DNA of 64,000 bases from Micromussa lordhowensis (lineage: Eukaryota; Cnidaria; Anthozoa; Scleractinia; Lobophylliidae). The notes beneath the pieces were generated by a model that was given only the letters and a program-made list of their open reading frames with translations, did not search any database and had not been told where the DNA came from. The stretch covers positions 24,005,530-24,069,529 of the forward strand of contig OZ026602.1 in the NCBI GenBank assembly GCA_964020085.1, given 5' to 3'. Positions 27,801-38,129 of the stretch are shown piece by piece (position 1 is the first letter of the stretch; each line of letters begins with the position of its first letter). The position numbers and the translations under genes are program-made.

Positions 27801-30557
27801 AGTTGCTAGTAATGGACAAAATTAATTTCACTCCTGTAAAAAAGTTATTTATGCTTTAAGGTAATTCCCTTGAAATTGATCTACTATCAAACTTTTTTTG
27901 AAACTTGGCGTAATGAACATTCATGATATGAACATTTCAAAAATGCAATAAAAAAATGGGGTCACCGTGCCTGTTTACGCGTCAGCAGGCTCTCAAAATG
28001 GGGTATTTTTACTGGTTGCGCGTTAAAAGTTCGAATTACCTTCATACAGAATTAAATCTTGGTTACTTGAAAGGCACAAAGTTTTGTCTTGAAAGTGAAG
28101 CTTCATTTATTGACATAAGCTATATTGCTTCATTTAAGTCGGTTTTGATTGCCTGGTTGCGGGAATATTGCACTTTTTCGGACAGTTCCGTGGTTAACTT
28201 GAAGTCCTCGCCTTGGCCAAAATACATGTACACCCATTTGGGAACTGTTTTCCAAAAAAAAATCATGTTCTACTATCAAACTTTTTTTCCTCTTAAAATA
28301 TGTTCTTCATTAGACGGTTCTTAGCAAATACCTGGAAAAAAAATCGGGGGTTACCGTGCTCGTTTAAGAGAAAAGGAGAGTTTATTCCGTTATCGAGCTT
28401 AGTTTGAGGGAAATCTCTTACGTTTTGCGTGTGCACGCGCTCATGTGCGCGCGCTGATGACGCGAAAATCGTGCGCAGTAGGGATGCGCAATGCAATACT
28501 AAGGAATTACCTTAAGCCATAGATCATCAAGTTAATTACATGTATGATCAACTTGGGAGGTTTAGGCAGCACTCCACAAGCAAGAATTACTATCAGCTGC
28601 CTCTTGAGCAACTCCCACATGTATCATAACTTAAAGACTGTACATGCTAAACTGGGAGAGCATGAATCAGTATTATTGAATTTTAAATAATTAATAAATC
28701 AGGGCTTGAAAAAACTTAAAATCCATCTTGCCTGTCGGACAAGTAGCTCTCAAATTTTGCTTGCCCTGGGCAAGTCTCAGGGTGCATTCCTTTGGGGTGA
28801 TCTGGATCAGTATTCGTGATCCAAGATCACTTGGATCATGGTACCTGTACATCAAAGAATCCGTGACCAGAGTGGATTCATCGGCTCCTTTGATGTACCA
28901 TGATAGGTGATCAGGATCCGGTTCACCCCAAAGGAACGCAACCTTAGTTTACGTTTGATTACTTAGTTGGCAGACGACTTGCTTGAGCCCTTGTCCACTG
29001 GGCAAGTGAGAATGGAAACTTACTTGCCTGGCAGGAAAATCTACACATGTACTTGTCCCGGAAAACTGGACGCACTTTTTGTCAAGCCCTGTAAATGTCT
29101 TTATTTTGTTTGTTTAGAAAATTGGAGTGGTCGGCACATATTCCTTGGTGGCTGTCCTCTATTTTGTATGTGTGCTCCTCACTGTGTTTTCCTGTCCAGA
29201 GCCCCCTAATAAAGTCACCCACAAGGCCATAGGTAAGCAATGATATGTATACAAAGGACATGTACATAACTGTGTTTAGCCAGTATTTTATTTTTATGTG
29301 TGTGCTAGCCATATTTTGGCAAAACACCTTAAAAAGTACTACATGTAGATTAATTTTGAATTGTCATTCAGGTTTTTGTTCTGCAGTAATTGAGAAAAAA
29401 TTTGCCATTTTGCCATTTTTCTGTTAATGGGACCATCTTAAAATATGCATGATTGCTCACTCAACAGTTGTTAAATTATAACTTTTTCTGTCTTGATGGT
29501 TTTTACAAATTCTGATCTTCTCTGAATTCTCTATACTCACCAGGCCTGAAGGCAGTATTTCATGCATACTGGGAACCATTAAAAGGTGACTGAGTGCTTT
29601 TCCAACTTAAGTATAATATTATGTAGAAATGTATATAAGGAACTTGTCTTACAGTGGATCCACAAAGCTTGGCAAGAGATACCCGCCGATTTAGTCGCCA
29701 ACTCCTTCAAGTCCTGTGGCATTTCAAACGCTCTGGACGGCACCGAGGATGAAGCTGTGTGGGAAGAAGAAGGAGCTGGAGCTGATGAAGCAGACGACGA
29801 ATTGGAGAACGAGTTCGACACAGATAGCGAGCAGGAGGACTAGCTGACAAGACGAACAACAACCACCACCAGAACGGCTCTTTTCAGAGCCACCCCAGTT
29901 CTTTTCAGAACTACCAGATCTATAAAAGTCAATGACCAACAACTCGTGTCCTATTCTTGTGTTGTTTATACTGAAAGTTCTTCTCAAATTGTGCTCTAAG
30001 ATTTTGTGGCGCGAAAATACTTAGCTATAAGACGCACCCCAATTTTAGCACTAACTTGCCACCCAAAGACAGATTTTTATCAAAAAAACTGTGCGCCTTA
30101 TAACCGAATAACTACGGTAATAGGATAGAGGGAATTGGGGTTATGGCACAAGTATGCATGCCTATTCCAGACCTATTGCAGAGTTTTAATTAACACAAAG
30201 AGTGTTGAAAACTAAATGCGAACAATAAATAATTATTAATGTCATATCCTGTCAACTTTTAACCTGGTCTGATTCTTTTTATTTTAAGTGAAAAATAACA
30301 TGTTTCTTTTTATAGGGACCACTGTGGTAGTGGTAATATCTGAAATCCATGTATGTGTTTGTTAATTCATGTATTTAATTTACCTGTGGCATGTTTGCAT
30401 GTAATATTTATTGTAAGTTGTTACTTGCCTTGTGTAGAGAGAGACTTCAGGTGGGTGTTCCTCACCAGGTTCCTGATGCAGCAAGGAGTTGCTACAGTTA
30501 CAGGGTAAGGCACAGTTACCTACCTTTGCTTGCATAACTGGCATGTTATAATCATTG

Positions 30558-30607
<50 letters not shown>

Positions 30608-33600
30608 GATTATAAAGAATAAACTCCATTGTCTCTAGCTTTAGAACATCTGTTTCTCTCGCAGAAAATTTTACAAATTCAAGTACTAGTGTTCAGTTAT
30701 TGTAATTTGTGTAGAAGACATCAGTCATCCCTTTATTATTGAAATCATCGGACAAAATATAAATCCAGCGAAATGCAGGTGTTGACTAAGATGTTAATAT
30801 TGTTGGCTAATTATTGCTCCAATACATGAGCACTTGGACAACACATAAGAATTAGAAAAAAAAGGTTTGTCAGTTGATCCACATCTCATTGATTATATAT
30901 ACTTACATGCAAGGTCAATACATGATTTGTCATAGTTGAAGCACACAGACAGCAATGCTTCATCTTGTTGGTATCTTGAATCATTTTTTTTTTACTAATA
31001 AGAAGACTTTTGACTGGTTATAACAAGATGTTTTGTAGGAATTAGTTCTATTTGTTGTTTAGTTGTCAACTGCAGTTTTTTTTATTAACTACAGGTTTCT
31101 TGAGTTTTGGTTGGGCGACATGGTTACATTACCAAACTGTTGGTCACCTGAGAGAAGTGTGGCAATGCTTCTGCTTCCAATGTTGTTTTCTGCAGCATTA
31201 TTGTGAGTGTACTGACCTCCTGTATGACCATTTACCATTTTTATAACATCATCGACTGACAAACACTATTCACTTGACTCTGAAGATGACTTCCACTCAG
31301 GTTGCCGAAACGTCAGTCACCAACAACAGTTCTTCTCTGAACTATACTCACCCGGACGATCACACTATACAAACTACTGATACTCCTGGGTTCAAACCAT
31401 TTACTATGCGACCATTATATTGGTAGAATTTTGGTTGGCTATTGTGTCATTGAACGAGCCAAACCATTGGTTGGTGTTCAACAATAACTAAAATACAAAT
31501 ATTTAAGCAATAGAACACTTTTACTGTTTTTACATAGCCCCATCTAAACACGAGTACATGTGTAGGCTTGGGAGAATTCAAGACAGTTATGCAAAGACAG
31601 TTAAATGTATGTCTTGGGTTTACATAACTTTTGCAAACTCTCCTGGACTCTGAGTGAGTGTAAATGAGGCTATGTAAACATGGAAAATGTGCTCTATTGC
31701 TTTTTTAATTAATATTTCTCAAAAAAGTATTATACGCAAATCTAAAAAGTCACTACCCTGTTTACGTATCGGTACTCTCATCTAAACACACCTGTCAACT
31801 AAAGAGAGCGTGCATTAAGTAGCTCAGTTATTTTATAATTATTATGGTTAAATCCTAGTGGTCATAAAATCTAAACATACAACACTGGTTAGTTCTGTTA
31901 TAGGGGGCTTCCTCTCAGACAGGCTTGGGAGAAGAAAACCTCTTGTTGTTGGATCAGGTACATCAATACATAATTTTCTAATATAATTATCACTCCTCAA
32001 GCCCTTCATTCCAATTAATTGTATTTAGGACCATTTAACACTGGCATTAAGGTTACTTCCCACCTTCGCGGGTGCCCTTCGGAAAAAAAAATTGTACGCG
32101 CGCCAGTTTCAATAAAACCCCTACAAACTATATATCAGAAGAAAGCTTAATAAATGTACTTTACGAAAAAAATACAATTTCAGCAATATTTTCTTTTAGG
32201 AAATCTCGGGAGGCGGTAAGGTGTGAAACGACCGAGGGTTCTTGTATTGAATTTATCGGGTATCGGATTCCGCCATACGAGCAAAATGGCTGTACAGTCC
32301 TATTCCCAAGGCATCAATCAACAAAAGTGTGTCGGGCTTTCTCGATATTCTGATTGGTTGTCGAGATATCCACATCTTAAGTTGGAGTAGCTAAACATAT
32401 GCGAGACGTGTTGCGTAAATGGACGCCACAGGAAAAATATGTTAAATATCAAAATTTCCCGACACACTTTGGCTTGTCATTATATCAGGAATGTTGTGGT
32501 GAAATTTCACGACAATCCGTCAAATCTGCATACCCTATAAATTCGCTCAAAGTGGATGTATTCCTCCAAAAATCAAATGCGAGATTTTAGCTTGTAAAGG
32601 TTCGTAAACAACTCGCGCCACACCCAGAGATTATCACGCCTGACAAAACCGCAAACCAATGGAACAACAGGACCTCCTTGAGTCTTTGACAATACATCTC
32701 GATTTCCCGGGAAAAGCATCGCATTGCAACACGTTTTTTTTTTCTTTCTTCTTTGGGCCGGTTTTTTTTCTTCTTCTTTACCCAAGAACTTTTTCTGCTT
32801 TTGATTTTTCCATAGCAGTTAGTGTAAAGAGCCTCCACGTGGAAGTACGTGATGTAAATACAAATATGCAAATGACATGAAATACGAGCGATTAGCGTTT
32901 GCCGCGAAAAATTCTCCAGGGGTCTCGCCCGTTGACAGGATTATGACACCTTCGTAGTTTATTAACTTTATTTGAAAATACGTTTTTTCTTAATAACTCG
33001 GCGGCTTTTTGAGTTTTTTAAAATTTTTCTTTTGGAAACAATAGATAAAATGATAAACTCAAATTTTGTCAAAAAAAAGAAAAAACGATATTTTTGGCCT
33101 CTGAAGGTGGGAAGTAACCTTAACTGAAAAAATAGTGAAGCCAAGAGTTTCAAACATGGTAAGTTTTGGAAGGTGTAAGATTTCATATGGAGTATTCAAA
33201 TGATAGGTAAGCAAAGGACTAGACTGGATGACAGATTGATATCAATATCGATACATGTACATTGTCCCAGAAACAATAGGTGTTCTCTTTGTACTACAGA
33301 TAACTTTTAATTAGTGAATTAGAAATAAGTGTCTACGACACCAGTTTAATTCTCTCTCCTCTTTTGTTTCTTTTTAGCCATATTAATGAGTATCTGTGCT
33401 GTTATACTGGCTGGATTACAGGGAAAGTATGCTTTTTATGCAGCAATGCCAGTAGCCTTGACTTTTGGTAAGTATAATCATTATGGTTATTCTGCTAAGA
33501 GTTGTGCCAATTTCTAACCCTTTTTCCTGAACGTCTAAAATAATCATGAGTGATCTAAGAATTATTTCAAAAGCTTTGCAGGTTGTCTTGATGTGACTAC

Positions 33601-34598
33601 CCGGTAATTTGGCTTCCCTATTTCACAGCCTAATTTATTTAAAGATATCACATGTAACACTTGACAACTCTGTCCTGTCAGGGGTAGGCTTCGGAGCTTA
33701 CTGTGCAGTGGACTTTGCTCTTGTGATGGATGTACTTCCTAATGACAGAGAGAAAGCCAAGGATCTGGCTGTGTGGCATCAGGTAGCCTCATTAATATCT
33801 GATTTGTAGGCATGCTAAGCATACATGTACAAAGGGTTATAGCTATTTGCATGTATCAGGGTTCATACATGTACATGTCTTGAAAGTCATTGTATTTGAG
33901 ATCCAAAACTCAAGGCCTTGAAATTATGTGAAAAGTTTTGTACAAGTACATTTGGTCCTTGAAAAAAACCCCTGAAATTTGTGGCTGGAATATTTCCTGG
34001 TACCGGTAGTAAAAAATAAATTTAAAAAGATTTATTCGTAAACAAACAATTATGGGAGGTACAACCCTTAAACCTGGCATACAACCCTTAAACCTGAGCA
34101 TCTACTGTCACATTATACATGACTTTGTAGTTAATAATTATGGTATTTTTTAATTGGATGGATTAATTCCTTGAATTTTTAGTCTGAGAAAGAGTATGAA
34201 CCCTGATGTGTGTATTGCATGCCTATATTTTGTTGGCCTTGTGCTGCTTTATAGAGGAGGTTTTTTTCATTATTCATATGAATCATGACTGTGTGGTTAA
34301 ACCTGATTTAAGGCAACTGCAAGTCTACACATTATATATAAATATTTATTGCATGTGGTTGAAAGCTCAATTTGTGGTACATGTACGTCACTATGTTGTG
34401 ATGTTACTAATTTTATTATTTCCCCAGGCTCTTGTTCTGCCGCAAGCCATAGCCACACCAACAGGAGGAATCATATTAGACATGTTTGAGAGGCTCAGAT
34501 GTGATATTGGACTTGGATACATCATCCTCTTTCTTGTGACATCTGTTTATTTTGTTCTTAGTGGTATTTTTGTTTTCAACATCAAGAAAGCCAAGTAG
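20644..34598 (+). CDS. major facilitator superfamily transporter
   Basis: Twenty coding exons join to 530 aa: 20644-20668, 22045-22114, 23000-23106, 23460-23540, 23714-23753, 23993-24058, 24345-24389, 24745-24763, 24919-24972, 25190-25337, 25471-25572, 26331-26407, 29118-29232, 29544-29585, 30438-30504, 31095-31202, 31893-31957, 33378-33467, 33682-33782 and 34428-34598. The product is a polytopic membrane carrier. It has an acidic, hydrophilic N tail, then two six-helix halves, each with the MFS motif A: GMKSDRLVSQYGKRRP between helices 2 and 3, and GGFLSDRLGRRKP in the second half. A long glycosylatable loop (NVT, NAS, NLS, NLT sequons) lies between helices 3-4 and 5. PYNGLIADLTP and the general layout recall GPH/SLC45-type sugar symporters, but I cannot assign the substrate. 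The start at 20644 was chosen because the upstream ATG at 20633 is out of frame with exon 2. For exon 17 the acceptor at 31891-31892 is required; the nearer one at 31901-31902 breaks the frame. Confidence 0.85.
21434..21613. repeat. foldback in MFS intron 1
   Basis: AAATAAAGAAGCCTAAGCCG then TGTATTACACTGTGATAAAACA on the left pairs with TGTTTTATCACAGTGTAATACA then CGGCTCAGGCTTCTTCATTT on the right. The inner parts also pair (TTTGAGAACACGAGGGAAATGT / ACATTTCTCGAGTGTTCTCAAA). It is a nearly perfect 180-base hairpin. Confidence 0.75.
21862..21901. repeat. (GAT)n microsatellite
   Basis: An imperfect run of GAT/AAT triplets lies in intron 1 of the transporter gene. Confidence 0.8.
22217..22335. 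repeat. dispersed repeat with TTATCAACTGAGTTGATAA palindrome
   Basis: This intronic segment contains AGAAACTGTGGTGCTGCATC, GGTTTTATCAACTGAGTTG and ATAATGTGAATTGGCCA. The same words in the same order occur at about 52325-52500, there as a full foldback. This copy looks like one half (one arm plus flank) of that element. Confidence 0.65.
24480..24615. repeat. degenerate (CAGT)n tract
   Basis: A loose succession of CAGTCAGTCAGTCAGT-type units with many interruptions lies in an intron of the transporter gene. Confidence 0.6.
24848..24879. repeat. (CAAT)n microsatellite
   Basis: Eight uninterrupted TCAA/CAAT tetramers lie in the intron just upstream of the exon at 24919. Confidence 0.85.
26758..26900. 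repeat. foldback in MFS intron 12
   Basis: GCTAAAGCAGTAGACCTCAT and GGCTCTGGGGAATAATCCCC pair with GTTATTCCCCAGAGCCTCAT and GAGGTCTATTGTTTTAGGC. The arms are about 50 bases with a short loop. No coding content is seen. Confidence 0.7.
27463..27835. mobile_element. foldback element enclosing a tRNA-like sequence
   Basis: The left arm (27463-27561, starting AGGAGTGAAATTAATTTTGT) is the inverse of the right arm (27737-27835, ending ACAAAATTAATTTCACTCCT) over about 99 bases with few mismatches. The loop between them carries the tRNA-like sequence at 27659-27732. This structure is a long terminal inverted repeat with a tRNA-derived segment captured inside. Confidence 0.75.
27659..27732 (+). repeat. 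tRNA-like sequence inside foldback
   Basis: The acceptor ends are GGCTTTG/CAGAGCC and the D arm is GCTCAGTTGGGAGAGC. An A-box, and a B-box within GGGTTCGAATTCC, are visible. The anticodon loop CCAGCAT has C at position 33 where T is expected, and the T stem pairs poorly, so a working tRNA is unlikely. It is followed by CCTGAATTTTTTTCAGG, the same T-rich hairpin tail as the copy at 6295. Confidence 0.6.
27856..28515. mobile_element. TTAA-flanked non-autonomous element (family member 1)
   Basis: It is flanked by TTAA on both sides, and the inverted ends begin GGTAATTCC (left GGTAATTCCCTTG, right read inward GGTAATTCCTTAG). It contains the words GGGGTCACCGTGCCTG near 27958 and GGGTTACCGTGCTCG near 28347, which recur in related copies at 43588-44229 and, inverted, at 44310-44765. 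No transposase frame is present. The end shape and TTAA suggest a piggyBac-dependent MITE. Confidence 0.65.
28791..28943. repeat. foldback in MFS intron 12, GGTGCATTCCTTTGGGGTGA arms
   Basis: GGTGCATTCCTTTGGGGTGA (28791-28810) is the near inverse of the right end TTCACCCCAAAGGAACGCAACC (28922-28943). Inner segments with GGATCA/TGATCC and CATGGTACCTGTACATCAAA/TTTGATGTACCATG also pair. It is a dispersed foldback. Confidence 0.7.
29876..29891 (+). promoter_or_regulatory. histone-type 3' stem-loop
   Basis: GGCTCT-TTTC-AGAGCC forms a six-pair stem with a four-base loop and is followed by ACCCCA. This matches the metazoan replication-dependent histone mRNA 3' stem-loop (GGYYCT-TTYN-ARRRCC then ACC). 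It lies 32 bases after the stop of the transposase-like fragment, on the same strand. No histone gene is nearby. Confidence 0.75.
29897..29912 (+). promoter_or_regulatory. second histone-like stem-loop
   Basis: AGTTCT-TTTC-AGAACT gives the same geometry (six pairs, TTTC loop) five bases after the first stem-loop and is followed by ACCA. The stem deviates from the histone consensus at its base, so this looks like a degenerate tandem copy. Confidence 0.5.
30559..30606. repeat. (ATT)n microsatellite
   Basis: About sixteen uninterrupted ATT triplets follow the exon ending at 30504 in the transporter gene. Confidence 0.9.
31204..31410 (+). mobile_element. retroelement 3' tail-like fragment
   Basis: The segment contains CTCTGAAGATGACTTCCACT, AGGTTGCCGAAACGTCAGTC and CACCCGGACGATCACACTAT, a set of words I associate with tails of abundant retroelements in cnidarian genomes. 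No reverse transcriptase is adjacent. It begins immediately after the splice donor of the exon ending at 31202. Confidence 0.45.
32047..33123. mobile_element. 1.08 kb TTAA-flanked element
   Basis: The ends are TTAA plus perfect 17-base inverted repeats GGTTACTTCCCACCTTC. The interior is AT-rich with short frames only and no transposase signature. The perfect ends suggest a fairly recent, non-autonomous insertion within a transporter intron. Confidence 0.75.
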
Positions 34599-35121
34599 AG
34601 AAAGAAATGTAGTCACTGCCAATAGTTTTAAAGTAATGCAAGTCAATCAGACACTAGTCAAATATTGTGCTTTACTTTGTTTGGCCTAAATAGCACTTAA
34701 GTTGCAGTGTAGCTTAAATACTACATGTACTTCAGTTAGTCTGAGTAGGGCTGTTATTAGCCTTAGCATAAACATCTTAAGATTACTGTAGTTGTCAATA
34801 ATGTTATGTTATCACAATGTAATTGTATTTATACCAGTCATAGAAATGCAGCATTGTCTTGTGTGATTCATGGGATATTCTGTGGTATGCATCTCAAAAG
34901 CATTTCATAACAATTACGTACATGTATCTAGTCAAAAGACCTGACTTTTGATTTATTAACCCTTCAGAATGGCAAAATGGCAAAGAAAGTTTTAAGACTG
35001 TCACCTTGTTGTAGGTTGATCCCAGATGAGTACCTCTTGCTGCAGAAAGGTACAAACTAAAGGCAATGTCACATTTAATAATAATTATGTAGTTTTGTTA
35101 TTAGCAAGAAATGAAATACTA

Positions 35122-35262
35122 AACAATAATTGGGGGAGGTTTTTGTGATATCCGGAATAATCAAGGTTGAGGCAAGTGTAATCAGCTGAGGCCAGAGGCC
35201 AATTGCACTTGCCAAGACCTTGATTATCAGATATCACAAAAACCGAATCCAATTATTGTTTT
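35122..35262. repeat. foldback, AACAATAATTGG arms
   Basis: AACAATAATTGGGGGAGGTT, TTTGTGATATC and AATCAAGGTTGAGGCAAGTG pair with GCACTTGCCAAGACCTTGATT, GATATCACAAA and CCAATTATTGTT. A related arm occurs at about 4215-4270 (GACCTTGATTATACTGGATA ... CCAATAGTTGTTTTATTATA). Confidence 0.7.
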
Positions 35263-36880
35263 ATTATACATTGCTTTATGGAAAATATGCAAAAACTATT
35301 GTGTGAAATGCAAATACAAGGGGAAACGCACCAAGCCGCCGCATCACTTGAAATCATTCAACTCAACTTTCGCGCTCTTTAGCCAAAGGTGCACACGGTA
35401 TAATCTGCAGATATAATTGGATAGCAGATTATACTATAATCATGCTTGTTCACAAAATCACGTGAATTCTCAAAATAAGCAGAGGGCTCTTGGCCAATCA
35501 GAATGCTGATAGTGAGTACAATGTATAATAATTATTATTATTGCCATAGTTCTCTTTTAATGAGCTCATATTTTTTTAGCAGAGTTGGGATTGAAAATAC
35601 ATTTGGGGATAATATTTTTTTACAAGTTGCATGTAATTTGTGGGTGTAATCATTGGATTACGAGCAATGTACTGAAGGTTTGAAAATAATTTCCTGACCA
35701 GATTGATTATTCAGTACAGTTAGGATCTGAGACAAAGGAAAAAATTCATAGTAAATATTAGGTAGCAAGTCTTCATTGAAAGCAAACATGATCTGGTGTT
35801 CTGCTTTGTGTGAAGGTTAGAATCGATCAGTCATTCACTGCAGGGAAGCTGTTCGAGATCCCTTCACATTTAGTCTGTCCAGATGCTTATTTTTTTTTTG
35901 CTACAAGTCTGTATTTTTCTTTGAGCACAAGGGCAGCTGCAAAGCAGGGGCAAAACATTAAACATCCCTCTATTGTCTTTCCCAAGACAAGCCTTTCTTT
36001 CCCTTTCTTGTCTTTCCCAAGCCCCACCCCCTTGTGTTTTGGTTTATTCATATCCCACACACCAGGGATGTTAAATGTTTTGTTAAACTTTCAATCTCAA
36101 TGAGCTCAAGACAAAACAGAGCTTCTGTGAACAGACTACATGTACTTCACATTTTACAATTGTATGTGAAAATGAGTCAGTTCCTTGATGGCTGTCATGA
36201 TATGTCAACTTTTTAAACTCATGAGACAAATCCCTTGACCTCGGACAAATGTGTTGGCATAGAACACTTAATTGATGAAATGTCCAAAAATTTAGACAAT
36301 ACACAGCTGCAAGAAAAGATGAACAGAGAACTCTTAGAGTAAAAATTTCATTTTTACAAAGTATGACCTGCCATTTTGACAAATGCAAAGAGAGTTTATT
36401 TATGTAGAATAATTTTTTACTGGTATTAAACAACAGCTAGTCTATATTCTCTACTGTATATAGCTACAAAAAAATAAATCATGCAACAAATATATTTAGC
36501 ATAAACTTAATTGTGTAAAAAAAGCAAATGCTAGTATAGTTGTAGCTTGATTATTTTCGGGTACAAAATGTATGACATTTTAGGAGGACTCAAATTATAA
36601 TATTATTCTATTGTGATATAATAAAAAGGTAAAAGAATAAATACATACTTTGGTGCAGTTTGGATTTTCACTTCCGCGGACAAGCTTATACATGTACAGT
36701 AAGGTCACCTGAACCATGAACACTTGACATTGTGTGCATTATTTTGGTGACCATGTATTGAAGGCCCATCAGTTTTACAGTGTAAAATGCTACAGCATGT
36801 ACATGTAAATATTTGTGTTCATATGAAGAGCCCTCTTTCTGTGGTCACTACAAAAATGTCAGTGTTCATAATACTATTAG

Positions 36881-37019
36881 GCTGATTTAGCAAGAGAATG
36901 GGAACGGTACTTGATGATGGCATCCGCAGAACAAATACGGTCAAATTAGAACAGAACCCAGGCTATTCCGCGTGCCCTCCAGTCATCATCTGATGTTCCC
37001 GTCCTGTTGCTAAATCTAA
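36881..37019. repeat. foldback, GATTTAGCAA arms
   Basis: GATTTAGCAAGAGAATGGGAAC faces GTTCCCGTCCTGTTGCTAAATC, and internal GATGATGGC/TCATCATC segments also face each other. It is an imperfect foldback of about 140 bases. Confidence 0.55.
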
Positions 37020-37089
37020 GCTATTAGTGTCCTCACGGAAACGTTGGCTGAATACTGCAGAAGATCTGTTATTGAGTCATGTCTAAAAC

Positions 37090-37325
37090 ATTGCCGAGAC
37101 ATGGTGGTTATGGTTAATGCGCTACTCTCCAAATCAAGTGGTCCATGTTTGAGCCCTCACTGGGGTTATTACTCTTTCTTCTTGGGCAAGACACTTTACT
37201 GTGACTCAGTACCTCTCTCCACCCATATGTATAAATAGGTATTGATAGATTTAATGCTGGGGGTAACCATTAGATGGACTAGCATCCCATCCAGGGGGGA
37301 GTAGCAGTACTCTTCACTGCATCAA
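37090..37325 (+). repeat. tRNA-headed SINE copy (plus)
   Basis: The tRNA-like head is GGTTAATGCGCTACTC...GTCCATGTTTGAGCCC, with a B-box-like element. The body is CTTGGGCAAGACACTTTACT, CCTCTCTCCACCC, TGTATAAATAGGTA and CATCCCATCCAGGGGGGAGT. The same sequence of words is found in reverse orientation at about 57700-57955, so both belong to one family. Confidence 0.65.
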
Positions 37326-38129
37326 AGAAATTGCGATAAGATTTGGCAATATTGCACACTTGGCCTGATGCAGACTTCCCCCCTATGAATGTTACATGTG
37401 CATGTCTAGCCAAAGTGTGACATAAGGCTAGTTACACTGCAATGAAGCACTAACCATAAGGAAACTTCATGCACTACAAACTACACTGTATTGCATAAGT
37501 GGTATTCACTGACTCCAAATGTTTCAAATGACTCACTAAGGTACAACAAGTTGATGATTAATTAAGTTAATGACTCTTGAAGGAATTCTGCTGCAGACAA
37601 TATACCGGTATGCATCTTAATAAAAGTTGTCAACTTTTTCATTCATAAGCATATTGAGTTGATTGTTTGGTTTGCAGCCATACATGTATGTCTAATCCAA
37701 GTGCTCAAAATAACAATGTACATAAAGTAATGTACAACAAATTATGTGACTAACTACATGTGCTCAATGTGTCAGTTTCCATAATCAAAAACTATTATTT
37801 TTTTACAACAACATTCTCAGACACAAGTCTTGCATGTGCACTGGGTTGCATCAAATACATGTACATGTGCAACTGCATGATAACATATTGTTACTTGTAT
37901 GTACAGTATCATTGCCTTAGTTCAAAAAGCAGAAAAATTATTATATTATACAAGATGGATCCTTTGTTCCTTGTCTTGGACATTTTGCTCAGTTGTATTA
38001 GGCTGCAAATTTCATTAAAAATTGCTTATTATATATAAACTTGTAACTAGCTAGCTAGATTCAATGCCTGTCTTTCTACAGCTGACCTAAAACATTCTCA
38101 TTGACAAGACTTGTGTGACTGTCTGTAGC

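Larger units (their letters stand above)
29655..30119 (+). pseudogene. 3' fragment of pogo/Tigger-like DNA transposon
   Basis: An open frame from about 29656 to the TAG at 29841-29843 encodes WIHKAWQEIP...VANSFKSCGISNALDGTED followed by an acidic tail. I recognise this as the C-terminal end of DDE_1 (pogo/Tigger/jerky-like) transposases. The catalytic core and DNA-binding part are missing, so the gene is 5'-truncated. After the stop come two hairpins (29876-29911) and a 3' flank ending CGCCTTATAACCGAATAACT, probably the element's terminal repeat. It sits in the transporter intron between 29585 and 30438, in the same orientation. It cannot be joined to the transporter exons in the transposase frame. 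Confidence 0.65.
34599..38129. other. intergenic region between MFS and LRPAP1
   Basis: No gene is supportable. It contains foldbacks at 35122-35262 and 36881-37019 and a tRNA-headed SINE at about 37090-37325. The 3' UTR of the plus-strand transporter should begin here and the 3' UTR of the minus-strand LRPAP1 should end here, so the two genes converge. I could not pick a single convincing poly(A) signal for either. Confidence 0.5.

Noticed and set aside
29586..29843. The transposase-like frame as an exon of the transporter
   Set aside because: Joining it to the exon ending at 29585 with the acceptor near 29654 puts it in another frame, and the transporter frame continues perfectly into 30438.
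31903..31957. Transporter exon beginning at the AG of 31901-31902
   Set aside because: That acceptor gives the wrong phase after the exon ending at 31202. Using the AG at 31891-31892 restores the frame and gives the expected helix plus motif A.
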